Assembly: GCA_003663025.1 (NCBI GenBank)
Contig: QMZE01000002.1
Coordinates: 1-64,000, forward strand
DNA: 64,000 nucleotides
Source: Archaeoglobales archaeon
GTDB lineage: Archaea; Halobacteriota; Archaeoglobi; Archaeoglobales; Archaeoglobaceae
Direction: 5' to 3'
The notes below the pieces were generated by a model that was given only the letters and a program-made list of their open reading frames with translations, did no database searches and was not told the DNA's origin. The translations under genes and the position numbers were made by a program. Shown one piece after another: positions 46,699 to 55,444 of the stretch. The number at the start of each line of letters is the position of its first letter. The first letter of the stretch is position 1.

Positions 46699-47292
46699 TT
46701 GACTATGACGGAATACTATACGGGAAGTAAGAAAAAGATAGAACTCTTGAAGGAACTCGAATATAGATTACAGAGATGTAATTTGTGCTTCACTAGAGAA
46801 GAGAGGATGTTAAAACTGACGTTTCCCGGAGTCGGTAATGTAGACTGTACTCACATGTTTATAGGAGAGGCTCCGTCTATATATAGGACGTGGAGAGAAC
46901 ATTTCACGATGAAATCGAAACCTATATTCGACGAGATCTTGAGGATAATAGGAGTTGACAGAAGTGATGTATATATTACAAATGTCATAAAGTGTATAAT
47001 CTACTCTTCGAGGACTGGAGAAAGTGAGAAGTGCCGACGATATCTTCCACTCGAGATAGAGATAATAGACCCTCCGGTCGTCTGGTTATTAGGATCGACC
47101 GCAATAAGAAGTGTACTCAACCTAGATAGGTCTGAGATAAGACACAGAATCGGAAGACCTCTAATAATGTCAAGGCGAATCTTTGTCCCGTTATATCATC
47201 CGATGGTCTGCATATATAATCCCGAGAAAAAAGATTGGTATTTCAGTAAAGTCAGACAGGCAGTCAACTTAGTCAATTCGTATCTCTCTTAA
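46699..47292 (+). CDS. uracil-DNA glycosylase, family 4-like
   Basis: RCNLCFTRE, FIGEAPS, VYITNVIKC, VPLYHPMVC. Confidence 0.8.
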   Translation: MTMTEYYTGSKKKIELLKELEYRLQRCNLCFTREERMLKLTFPGVGNVDCTHMFIGEAPSIYRTWREHFTMKSKPIFDEILRIIGVDRSDVYITNVIKCIIYSSRTGESEKCRRYLPLEIEIIDPPVVWLLGSTAIRSVLNLDRSEIRHRIGRPLIMSRRIFVPLYHPMVCIYNPEKKDWYFSKVRQAVNLVNSYLS

Positions 47293-47350
47293 TCTCTCAA
47301 TCCTTTTTAATGGAGATTTAATTTATAGACGTTCTGGCATAGTATAAAAG

Positions 47351-47980
47351 ATGTTACTCTTAAAGTGTTCAGATCTAACAGACGCGTATTTCAAGATCTA
47401 CAGTCAACTCTATAGGGGAAGATCTACAGTAAGGGAGAGGGGGCTTAGATATTTAATGAATGTAGTTCTGAGTGTCGATAAGCTTGAATTGTCTAGAGAT
47501 CTCATCGAGATCTATGACAAGAAGATACTCTCATTAGAGAGAGCATACGAACGAATAAGAAAGCTCTATATGTCGAGGTTGTTCATGTATAATCGCACTG
47601 AATATCTATTCGAACGACTTAAATCGAAGATAGATAGGACAAAGAACATTTTTTACTTTATAGATCCAGAGAAAGACTATAATATTCTATCGTTCTCTCT
47701 ATTCTCTCCTAAAGACCAGGAGCATAAGCCTTGTATTCTCGCCGTCAACTTTATGTGGACTGATAAGAGTCTCTCAATGCTCTCTATTCACAGAATTGCA
47801 AATTTCTATAAGAGATTGATTCCTGACTTTCTCTTCTTGATTGATCTCACCGATATGATTGGGATAAGGGAGAAATTGAGTAGAAACTTGCTCGTATTCC
47901 AGACTATATATCAAAAATCAAGATTTCAAGAGATTGAAGAAAATCTTAGCAAGAGAATAAATATCACAGTTTATACTTAA
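47351..47980 (+). CDS. Highly divergent thymidylate-synthase-superfamily protein
   Basis: LTDAYFKIYSQLYRGRSTVRERGLRYLMNVVLSV; KPCILAVNF...LSMLSIHRIANFYKRLIPDFLFLIDL aligns with ThyA PPCLQ...HVHIRSNDALKAAFMN. Confidence 0.4.
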   Translation: MLLLKCSDLTDAYFKIYSQLYRGRSTVRERGLRYLMNVVLSVDKLELSRDLIEIYDKKILSLERAYERIRKLYMSRLFMYNRTEYLFERLKSKIDRTKNIFYFIDPEKDYNILSFSLFSPKDQEHKPCILAVNFMWTDKSLSMLSIHRIANFYKRLIPDFLFLIDLTDMIGIREKLSRNLLVFQTIYQKSRFQEIEENLSKRINITVYT

Positions 47981-47983
47981 AGA

Positions 47984-48958
47984 GTGATGAGAATAGTAGC
48001 TCACGACGATGCAGACGGTCAATGTGCTCTAGCGATATACATATTCTCACTCGGAACATTCAAGTCATCCGAGATCTCATTTCCGACATCAATCTTTAAG
48101 CCGTTTGGATACTTTGAAGAGAAGACAGAAGTCATGATAGATATGCATCCTTTCAAGTACCCCTATGAAAATACTCTCATAGATCATCATGGAGATCCGA
48201 TCACGATAAGAGAACTCACATCAAAAGGATATCTAAATAAAGACAGACTATATTACTCTTCCGGATGTAGTACTCTTGCACTATATCATTCGGATATAAA
48301 GATCCCCGACGAAGTTCTCTGGCTAGTAGCAATCGGATGTAGTGGAGATAGAGTAGAGCACTTAATTCCGAAGTATATAAAGAAGAGATTTCCATTTCTA
48401 TTTACGAGGATGTCTCTATTGAAGTCAGAGGAATTTGTTCCGATGATGCCTCTATCGTGGATAAGATCTCTAGTAAATACTGGAAGATATATAAGGGATC
48501 CGATGAAGACATTCAAAATACTACTTTCTCACGATATTGAAGATATAGTATTCGTCAGATCTGATGATGTACTCAAAATCGTAGAAGAGAAGTTCAAACT
48601 CGAAAGAGAGTACAGGAAATTGATGAGGAAAGGTCTTATCAAGTTCATTGAAATCGGCAGTCATATAATCTATGGAGAGATGGTCAGTAAGTATAAACTA
48701 CAATCGAGGATTGCATCAATGGTCTGGAGTAAGAATAGAAAGAAGACGGTAATACTCTGTAATCGAGTAAATGATGATCTATACGAGATATCTATTCGAG
48801 GTCCGTTGACAAGACAAATCGTGACATTGATAAATCAGATTCATGGAGTTGATAGAGATGTCTCTATTGCAACGCATAGAATTGCTGGAGGAGGATACTT
48901 GAAGAAAAAAGATCTGAGGAGATTCTTCACTATTCTAAATGTCAAGTACGCGCAATAA
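47984..48958 (+). CDS. DHH-family phosphoesterase
   Basis: HDDADGQCAL, LIDHHGD, IAGGGYLKK. Confidence 0.75.
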   Translation: MMRIVAHDDADGQCALAIYIFSLGTFKSSEISFPTSIFKPFGYFEEKTEVMIDMHPFKYPYENTLIDHHGDPITIRELTSKGYLNKDRLYYSSGCSTLALYHSDIKIPDEVLWLVAIGCSGDRVEHLIPKYIKKRFPFLFTRMSLLKSEEFVPMMPLSWIRSLVNTGRYIRDPMKTFKILLSHDIEDIVFVRSDDVLKIVEEKFKLEREYRKLMRKGLIKFIEIGSHIIYGEMVSKYKLQSRIASMVWSKNRKKTVILCNRVNDDLYEISIRGPLTRQIVTLINQIHGVDRDVSIATHRIAGGGYLKKKDLRRFFTILNVKYAQ

Positions 48959-48980
48959 CGTTTATATAGTTCCGTTGCAT
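48951..48980 (+). promoter_or_regulatory. TATA box flanked by GCAATAACG...CCGTTGC dyad
   Basis: See 40941; compensatory variant. Confidence 0.6.
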
Positions 48981-49001
48981 TTCTAATAATGAGGGATCGA
49001 A

Positions 49002-50177
49002 ATGGATCTGAAGGAAGAATTCTATAAGGGAATGGAAGAGATCTCTAGATATTGGAAATTTCCAACTTATTCGATTAAAACTCGTTACTATTCTCCAGCT
49101 CCGATGAACGAGATAGTCTTCGCAGGACTGTTAAGTCGAAATACTCTAAATCTACTAATTGGTCAGTATGGAACTGGAAAATCTACTCTTATAGAGATGA
49201 TGCACTTTACTTTCTTCAATGACGAGTTCTCTAATCCTGGAAGGATAAGACTATTCGAGCGATTAACTCCATTCGACGTACTATTCAATATTAACATAGG
49301 GAAATTGGTCAAAGAAGGAGTTGAAGACATAACTCCTAGAAGATTCGTCACATCTCACTTTAAATTCATAAACGAATTAGGAAGGGGAAATACAGAGGTC
49401 TATAATGCTCTCCTCTCTCTATTCGCTGAAGGATATGTAGAGTATAGATATAAGATCTTCAAGACTCCCGATTATACATGTTATGCCGACATGAACCCTA
49501 AAGATGTCGGATCAAGAGAGATACCATCAGCGTTCTGGGATCGAATAAACATGACTATAGAAGTTCCTTCAATGGGAACTGACGATATCTTTGAGTTGAT
49601 GACTATAAAATACGTGAAGACGATGAAGAGAAGACTGACAGAATTACTAGAGCCTGTGATGACTTCAAAAGAGATGCTCAAAATCTGGGATGAAGTTGAT
49701 CAAATTAAAGTAAGTCCCGGATCAATACTCTTACTCTCTCTTATCTACTCGGCATTTAAATGTCCTAAGTATGAGAGGACAATAATTGATCATAGATTTA
49801 CTTTGCCGTGTGATCGATGCGAATATAAGGGAGAACTTTGCTCTTATATCTCTGAACTCTGGGGAACTAGATGGATAGAGTCAACTATCATAACTGCAAA
49901 AGCACTCGCGTGGATAAGAGACCTACCAATCGTCGAGATAAAACTTATACTCGAAGTCCTCCCATATACACTCGCACATAGACTCATACTAAAGAGAGAG
50001 TACTATACCAACTACATAAACAGGTTTGAATTCATAACTTCGAAAGTCTATGAAACTATTTATCTGAAGAGGAATCTCTGGAAGGAAGCTATCAATGCAT
50101 ATCTGAAAAAGGATAAAGAGACATTAACAAAACTAGCTAAGACCGACAACGCTATCAAGGTCTTTATGAAAAAATAA
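49002..50177 (+). CDS. MoxR-like AAA+ ATPase
   Basis: LLIGQYGTGKSTLIEM; CYADMNPKDVGSREIPSAFWDRINMTIEVP. Confidence 0.7.
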   Translation: MDLKEEFYKGMEEISRYWKFPTYSIKTRYYSPAPMNEIVFAGLLSRNTLNLLIGQYGTGKSTLIEMMHFTFFNDEFSNPGRIRLFERLTPFDVLFNINIGKLVKEGVEDITPRRFVTSHFKFINELGRGNTEVYNALLSLFAEGYVEYRYKIFKTPDYTCYADMNPKDVGSREIPSAFWDRINMTIEVPSMGTDDIFELMTIKYVKTMKRRLTELLEPVMTSKEMLKIWDEVDQIKVSPGSILLLSLIYSAFKCPKYERTIIDHRFTLPCDRCEYKGELCSYISELWGTRWIESTIITAKALAWIRDLPIVEIKLILEVLPYTLAHRLILKREYYTNYINRFEFITSKVYETIYLKRNLWKEAINAYLKKDKETLTKLAKTDNAIKVFMKK

Positions 50178-50549
50178 TTACTCTAATACATTTTTTGTGA
50201 ACTCTTCAAGAGCATCTTCAAACTCATCTATTAATAGAGTACACTCTTCCAATGATCCGAATGTAAATTCTCTTGTCTCTTTATCACGTTCAATCCACTC
50301 TTTTAATGATTCGACTCCGTCGAGTAACGATTTTCTGGTACTTGAATTTATACAATTATGACGGAAGAGATCTCGTACGAAATCTTTGATATTCTTGAGG
50401 TACCTATCAATGAGTTCCTCCATCTCTCTAGTAAGTTCTCCTTTTTTATCAGCCATCTCAAGTACCCCGTTAATAGCTCCTAGATTCGCTATACTATCAC
50501 TGAATAAGTCAAGGCAGACTGATAATTTCTCCCCTTGTATCGTCTTCAT
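50178..50549 (-). CDS. small helical protein with three Cys
   Basis: LSVCLDLFSDSIANLG...RHNCINSSTRKSL...LEECTLLIDEF. Confidence 0.6.
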   Translation of the reverse strand: MKTIQGEKLSVCLDLFSDSIANLGAINGVLEMADKKGELTREMEELIDRYLKNIKDFVRDLFRHNCINSSTRKSLLDGVESLKEWIERDKETREFTFGSLEECTLLIDEFEDALEEFTKNVLE

Positions 50550-50633
50550 ACTTTTAGAAGAGAGAGTTTTTACTATAAATGTCTTGCGAGAGAAAAAAGA
50601 ATGATGGAAAAAATAAACTGTCGATTTTTAAGT

Positions 50634-50870
50634 TTATATCTCTGCCTTTAGTTCCTCCACTACATCTGATGGAACGTCGCCTATTATTCCTCCAGGTACC
50701 TCCTTAGCCCTTCCCCAGCACCTTACTAATATCGCTCCAGGAATTCCAGTCCACTCACTCCAAGGCTTTCCTTTATAGTGTGTCACGAGTTGAGGTATTC
50801 CGCCGGCTCTCTTGCATCTAGCAATGAAGTCTCTTACTGCGCTTGTACCGCGTCCTATTACCTTGACCAT
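50634..50870 (-). CDS. small protein, two Cys
   Basis: MVKVIGRGTSAVRDFIARCKRAGG...LVRCWGRAKEV; GAGTGAGA upstream of ATG. Confidence 0.6.
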   Translation of the reverse strand: MVKVIGRGTSAVRDFIARCKRAGGIPQLVTHYKGKPWSEWTGIPGAILVRCWGRAKEVPGGIIGDVPSDVVEELKAEI

Positions 50871-50919
50871 ATTTCTCACTCAATCTCTTTCTATCAAACT
50901 AACTATTTATAAGTTGAGC

Positions 50920-51375
50920 CTAACTTACTATGACCGAAAATATCAAGGCACAGAAAAATGCAACTATCACACCCAGAACAAATCTAAATGCCTTTGAAGT
51001 CCCATGAATAGCCGGAGTTAATAGAAGACAGAAGAACCTGACGAAAAGACCTACAAAGAATCCGAGATAGTAGATAGTCATCTCATCTATGGGAACTCTG
51101 CTTATCGTCGCAACAACAAAGACTAACACTAAACCGATCATTATATCAAGTATAATACCGAGAAAGTCTTTACTTGGCTCGCGAGGTATAAAGAAGAGAG
51201 ATATAGGACCTGATAAGACCAGCATTATTCCGGTCACAAAATAAGGACTTGGAGAATAGAAGATAATCACGAAAAATGAAAAAAATGTTATGACAATATA
51301 TAGGAAAAATAGATCTTCTTTTAGAGTTCTTTGTTGATGTATTCTCTGAGCTTCCTTATCGCCTCTGTCATGCAT
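50920..51375 (-). CDS. polytopic membrane protein
   Basis: Multiple hydrophobic segments. Confidence 0.6.
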   Translation of the reverse strand: MHDRGDKEAQRIHQQRTLKEDLFFLYIVITFFSFFVIIFYSPSPYFVTGIMLVLSGPISLFFIPREPSKDFLGIILDIMIGLVLVFVVATISRVPIDEMTIYYLGFFVGLFVRFFCLLLTPAIHGTSKAFRFVLGVIVAFFCALIFSVIVS

Positions 51376-51530
51376 CGCTTGAACTCCTCTTTTGTTCTCG
51401 GATTAGCTTTCTCAGCACATATCTTGACGAGTTTATCAAATACCTCACTAAACGGATGTCCTACTAGTTTCGGCTTTTGTAGTGATTTAGCGAATTCCTC
51501 GACTATTTTGTCGAACTCCTCTTCAGCCAT
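51321..51530 (-). CDS. small helical two-Cys protein
   Basis: LVKICAEKANPRTKEEFKRCMTEAIRKLREY. Confidence 0.55.
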   Translation of the reverse strand: MAEEEFDKIVEEFAKSLQKPKLVGHPFSEVFDKLVKICAEKANPRTKEEFKRCMTEAIRKLREYINKEL

Positions 51531-51532
51531 TT

Positions 51533-52264
51533 TTACTCACTGATATACTTGTATCTCCTCTCCTCTCTTATGATCTCTCCAGCTCTCGTGAGGGCTATTA
51601 GTACTCCTATCAAGATCACAAAGGCGATTACAGCTAATATCGGAACCATCCAATCCTCAAGCTTAAAGTAGAATCCTTTAATGTAAGTTACTTCGACGTC
51701 GTATGAGCTTACAGCTAGGTCTATAGTTACTTCGTTCTCCTTAATCTCTGTAGTGTCATAAGTTATCTTGTCGAAGATATATCTGTATGGGAACTTATAG
51801 TGCTCTTTCGGGAAGGTCAGAGTTACTTTTGTCGATCCATATAGTGTCTCTGGAGAAGTTATCTTGAATACTATTCCATATACAGTTGCATTGAAATCAA
51901 GTTCTATACCTGGAGTTGTGACATTCGCCTTATTCATTGTAGTCATATTAAGAGTTACTGAGAACTCTGTTATACTTGAATTCGAGGCATCGAGGTATGT
52001 AAAGGCATAGTATGGACTGACTAGAGCGACTGCATAAGTATCGTTAGTCACATCTGTAAATACGGCATAGCCTGTAGAGTTCGTCTCAGCAGTGTATACT
52101 GTAGCATTTGACACGAGTTTTACTGTCGCTCCCTTCAATTCTGTACCATCTGGACCTATTACATGGACTGTTACAGTTGCTCCTGGATTTGCGAATACTG
52201 GACTTACTACTGATATCGCTAATAGTACTAATACTGCCGATACGATAGCAGTTATCTTTCTCAC
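51533..52264 (-). CDS. secreted Ig-like/CnaB-like domain protein with C-terminal TM and RRYKYISE tail
   Basis: Signal peptide; GATVTVHVIGPDGTELKGATVKL; C-terminal TM then REERRYKYISE. Confidence 0.75.
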   Translation of the reverse strand: MRKITAIVSAVLVLLAISVVSPVFANPGATVTVHVIGPDGTELKGATVKLVSNATVYTAETNSTGYAVFTDVTNDTYAVALVSPYYAFTYLDASNSSITEFSVTLNMTTMNKANVTTPGIELDFNATVYGIVFKITSPETLYGSTKVTLTFPKEHYKFPYRYIFDKITYDTTEIKENEVTIDLAVSSYDVEVTYIKGFYFKLEDWMVPILAVIAFVILIGVLIALTRAGEIIREERRYKYISE

Positions 52265-52320
52265 ATTTTCACCTCTCTTAAAGAGAGGAAATAGAGTAAA
52301 TAAATATTTTAGTTCAGCTT

Positions 52321-53679
52321 CTATGGCATGATTGGAATTCCATGTCCCGAAATGAAGTCTTTAAATAGAGGATTAATTCTTCTTACTCTCTCTATTATCT
52401 CATTAAGAGCTTCTCTCTTTCCGAACTTCTCTATATATGAGGCAATGATTGAACTCATTATCGGTGTCGCCATAGAAGTTCCAGAAAGACTCATATAGTA
52501 CTCGTCGACAACTAATTCTGGATACTGGTCTCTTAAGAGGCAATCTGAGGAAATTGTAGATACTATATCCACTCCGGCACATATAAAGTCGGGCTTCATC
52601 CTCAGATCTCGAGTCGGTCCTAATGAAGAGAAATGAGCAATCTTATCGGTAAACGGATCTATTGCACCGACAGCGATCACTTTCTCATTCACGGCCGGTA
52701 TCAGAATAGTGCCGGGAACATTTCCTTCATTACCGGCAGCGGCAACTACATAACACTTCTTATCTTCAACTATACTTTGACATGCCAATGAGACAGGATC
52801 CTTTCCTGTTGACTTCATATAGACTCCCCAAGAGAGATTCACTATGTCTATAGAGTACTTGTCAGCATTATTATAAATCCACTCCAGAGCAGAGAGTACT
52901 ATATCAATACTACTGATTCCAGTCTTGAAGAAAGCTTTAATAGATATAATATCACAATCTGGAGCAAGTCCTCTATACTTTCCTCGAGAGACTATACATC
53001 CGATCACATGAGTACCATGACCATTGTCATCATAAAAGACACTCTCTCCATTCTCTTCTTTATTCTTAGAGTCAAGTGCTTTGAGGTCATCTATACTTCC
53101 ATTAACATCGAAATCCCACCAGACATAGTTCATCGTCTTTGTAACGTAGATAAAGGATACTAGAACTTTGAATTGTTCTATATTAAATGCGGGATGAGTA
53201 TAGTCAACTCCCGTATCTACTACGGCGACAGTAACTCCAGCTCCACTCCATATACTCCTTCCATGATAAATGTGCTTAATATCCACCTCTCTACTCCTCT
53301 TGATTTTGATATGACTGTATGGAATTGTAGGCTCTACATCTCCATAGTAGAATATTGAGATACAGAATCTCTTGAGATTATTTATTTCTCCTAAGGTAGA
53401 TACTCTAAATTTGTATATTTTCAACATTCCGAACTTCCACATTCGCTCATATCCCTTTAAAGAGAAGAGAGAGGCGGCATAGACGACTATCTTCTTACCC
53501 TTTTTAAGAGCCTCATATAACTCGGGATTGACATAGCACATTGAAGGAAATAGTTGAAGATAGAATCCAGTACTGAATACCGACATTACTACTAGAAAGC
53601 TCAAGAGAATGACTAAGAATTTCTTGATATTATTACTCTTCGATGTACTTCTTTCGTCCTCTACGTACTTGTATTCCAT
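52321..53679 (-). CDS. subtilisin-like serine protease (S8), N-terminal TM, MEYKYVEDE N-terminus
   Basis: VAVVDTGVDYTHP, DDNGHGTHVIGCI, LSGTSMATPIMSS. Confidence 0.9.
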   Translation of the reverse strand: MEYKYVEDERSTSKSNNIKKFLVILLSFLVVMSVFSTGFYLQLFPSMCYVNPELYEALKKGKKIVVYAASLFSLKGYERMWKFGMLKIYKFRVSTLGEINNLKRFCISIFYYGDVEPTIPYSHIKIKRSREVDIKHIYHGRSIWSGAGVTVAVVDTGVDYTHPAFNIEQFKVLVSFIYVTKTMNYVWWDFDVNGSIDDLKALDSKNKEENGESVFYDDNGHGTHVIGCIVSRGKYRGLAPDCDIISIKAFFKTGISSIDIVLSALEWIYNNADKYSIDIVNLSWGVYMKSTGKDPVSLACQSIVEDKKCYVVAAAGNEGNVPGTILIPAVNEKVIAVGAIDPFTDKIAHFSSLGPTRDLRMKPDFICAGVDIVSTISSDCLLRDQYPELVVDEYYMSLSGTSMATPIMSSIIASYIEKFGKREALNEIIERVRRINPLFKDFISGHGIPIMP

Positions 53680-54037
53680 ACCGCTCCCTCAGCATTATAT
53701 AGATATCTTCAATAGAAGTATAGACTATGAGCATTCCAAGAAAAGAAGTTAAGACAAATACTTCGTGAAAGAATTTTCCGAAATACACAAATCCGAAATA
53801 GATGAGACTAAGACCTATCAAGGCCATTGCAATTTCAAAGAAGAAATCGATGACGAATAATTCTGGAGGAATAATCGACTTCTTTGTAGTATAATATATA
53901 ACATCTTCAAGTTGATCAAAGGCAGCGAGAAAGAAGAATATGGCGAGGAGAGGATTATACGGGATAAAATATACTCCGATGAAGATTAGAAGTAAAAAAC
54001 AAAATGAATTAAGTACAATTCTTACTATTCTCATCAT
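53633..54037 (-). CDS. polytopic membrane protein with RKKYIEE C-terminus
   Basis: Hydrophobic segments and C-terminal motif. Confidence 0.65.
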   Translation of the reverse strand: MMRIVRIVLNSFCFLLLIFIGVYFIPYNPLLAIFFFLAAFDQLEDVIYYTTKKSIIPPELFVIDFFFEIAMALIGLSLIYFGFVYFGKFFHEVFVLTSFLGMLIVYTSIEDIYIMLRERYGIQVRRGRKKYIEE

Positions 54038-54053
54038 TTAGCCTAGACCTCGG

Positions 54054-54467
54054 CTATCTCGGCATTTTCAATCTTGAAGTGGCATGTAGATAATAGACGA
54101 CGAAGGCAATCAATCCAAACACTATTAGTCCGTAAAACAGTGTCGTGAATAGCTCACTTTCCTGAGTTGTTCCGACGTAGAAGAGTGGAAGTATTCCACG
54201 CTGAATAGCACCGAAGATCATCAGTAATAGGCCGACACCTAAAGTCATTAGCATGACTAGGCCTGAGAAGGTCAGCTTTGCCATCTCATATAGTTTGAAG
54301 ATGACGAATGAATACACTGCCATTATTGTCACTAGCAGTCCTACAGTCAGTGGAGATAGCACTCCAATCGACGCGTAATAGAGCACTATTCCTGTTACTA
54401 CTATAAAGCCGACTGCTAGTATTGTCCTTATCCATTCTGGCGTTAGTACCTTTACTTTTTCTGCCAT
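54054..54467 (-). CDS. polytopic membrane protein
   Basis: Four hydrophobic segments. Confidence 0.65.
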   Translation of the reverse strand: MAEKVKVLTPEWIRTILAVGFIVVTGIVLYYASIGVLSPLTVGLLVTIMAVYSFVIFKLYEMAKLTFSGLVMLMTLGVGLLLMIFGAIQRGILPLFYVGTTQESELFTTLFYGLIVFGLIAFVVYYLHATSRLKMPR

Positions 54468-54524
54468 TTATTCACCTCACTTCTATTAGAGATCTATTAA
54501 AAATTTAAGTATTTACTCTACCCT

Positions 54525-54983
54525 TTAATCATGGACGTATTTGAATTCCTCTCTACATGCCATCACTCTACCGAGCCACACTGCAAAATTATGAAATGCG
54601 TGAAAGAGTAAAGCAAGCATCCAATCAGAGTTTATCCATAAAATCGAGTAGAAGATAGAGGCAGAGCCGTAGAAGAGAAAAGCTCCAGGAAGACCTGATA
54701 CAAACTCTCTGAATGACCATGATCTTGCAAACGGATGCATTATTATCCAGAAGAGATTTCCGACTATAAGTCCGGGTATTCCGAATAAAAAGAGGGGAAT
54801 TCCTCTAAACGCAAACTCTTCAAAAATAGGAGCATAAATAGAGAGGATTACTAGGTCTACTAGATCTCTTCTAGTGAGTGATAATAGTCTCAATTTGACG
54901 GCAATTATTCCAGGAATGACACAAAAGAGTACGTATAGGGGAAGATATTCGACGAATTTCATGATTATCTCATCCACGTTCAT
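54525..54983 (-). CDS. CPBP (CAAX/bacteriocin-processing-like) intramembrane protease with EEFKYVHD C-terminus
   Basis: FEEFAFRGIPLFLFG; ALLFHAFHNFAVWL. Confidence 0.7.
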   Translation of the reverse strand: MNVDEIIMKFVEYLPLYVLFCVIPGIIAVKLRLLSLTRRDLVDLVILSIYAPIFEEFAFRGIPLFLFGIPGLIVGNLFWIIMHPFARSWSFREFVSGLPGAFLFYGSASIFYSILWINSDWMLALLFHAFHNFAVWLGRVMACREEFKYVHD

Positions 54984-55407
54984 ACACCTCCGGATAGAAG
55001 AATGTATGAAGTATTCCTAGAAAAGAAAGAAAGAGTAATACATAGAATCTCGGAGTTCTGAATACGACTGTAAGTAATAGTGTCGCGAAGAACGTATAGA
55101 TACAAATAAGTCTAGTATATGTCATCGAGGGAAGATATCTTCCTCGAAGTGAATAGTACGTATTGACAAGCATATCGGCAAACATCGCGACTAGAAGTGA
55201 GAAGTGAAGTCCTATCCAGAAGGGATAGAACTCTACAATCCACTTCCATGGTATCAAGTACCAGAATCTTATCACGTACGTGAATAGTTCATATAGACTT
55301 ACTCCTAGGAGTTCTGAGAGCTGAGCGAGTACGAGATACATTCCTATCAAATCACCAGCAACTGTGACAATTCTCTCGACATCTTCCTCTTCGAGTCTTC
55401 TCATCAA
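54970..55407 (-). CDS. polytopic membrane protein
   Basis: Hydrophobic segments. Confidence 0.6.
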   Translation of the reverse strand: MMRRLEEEDVERIVTVAGDLIGMYLVLAQLSELLGVSLYELFTYVIRFWYLIPWKWIVEFYPFWIGLHFSLLVAMFADMLVNTYYSLRGRYLPSMTYTRLICIYTFFATLLLTVVFRTPRFYVLLFLSFLGILHTFFYPEVYERG

Positions 55408-55444
55408 TATAAAAAATAGATATTTAAAAGAAAAAACTGACTTT

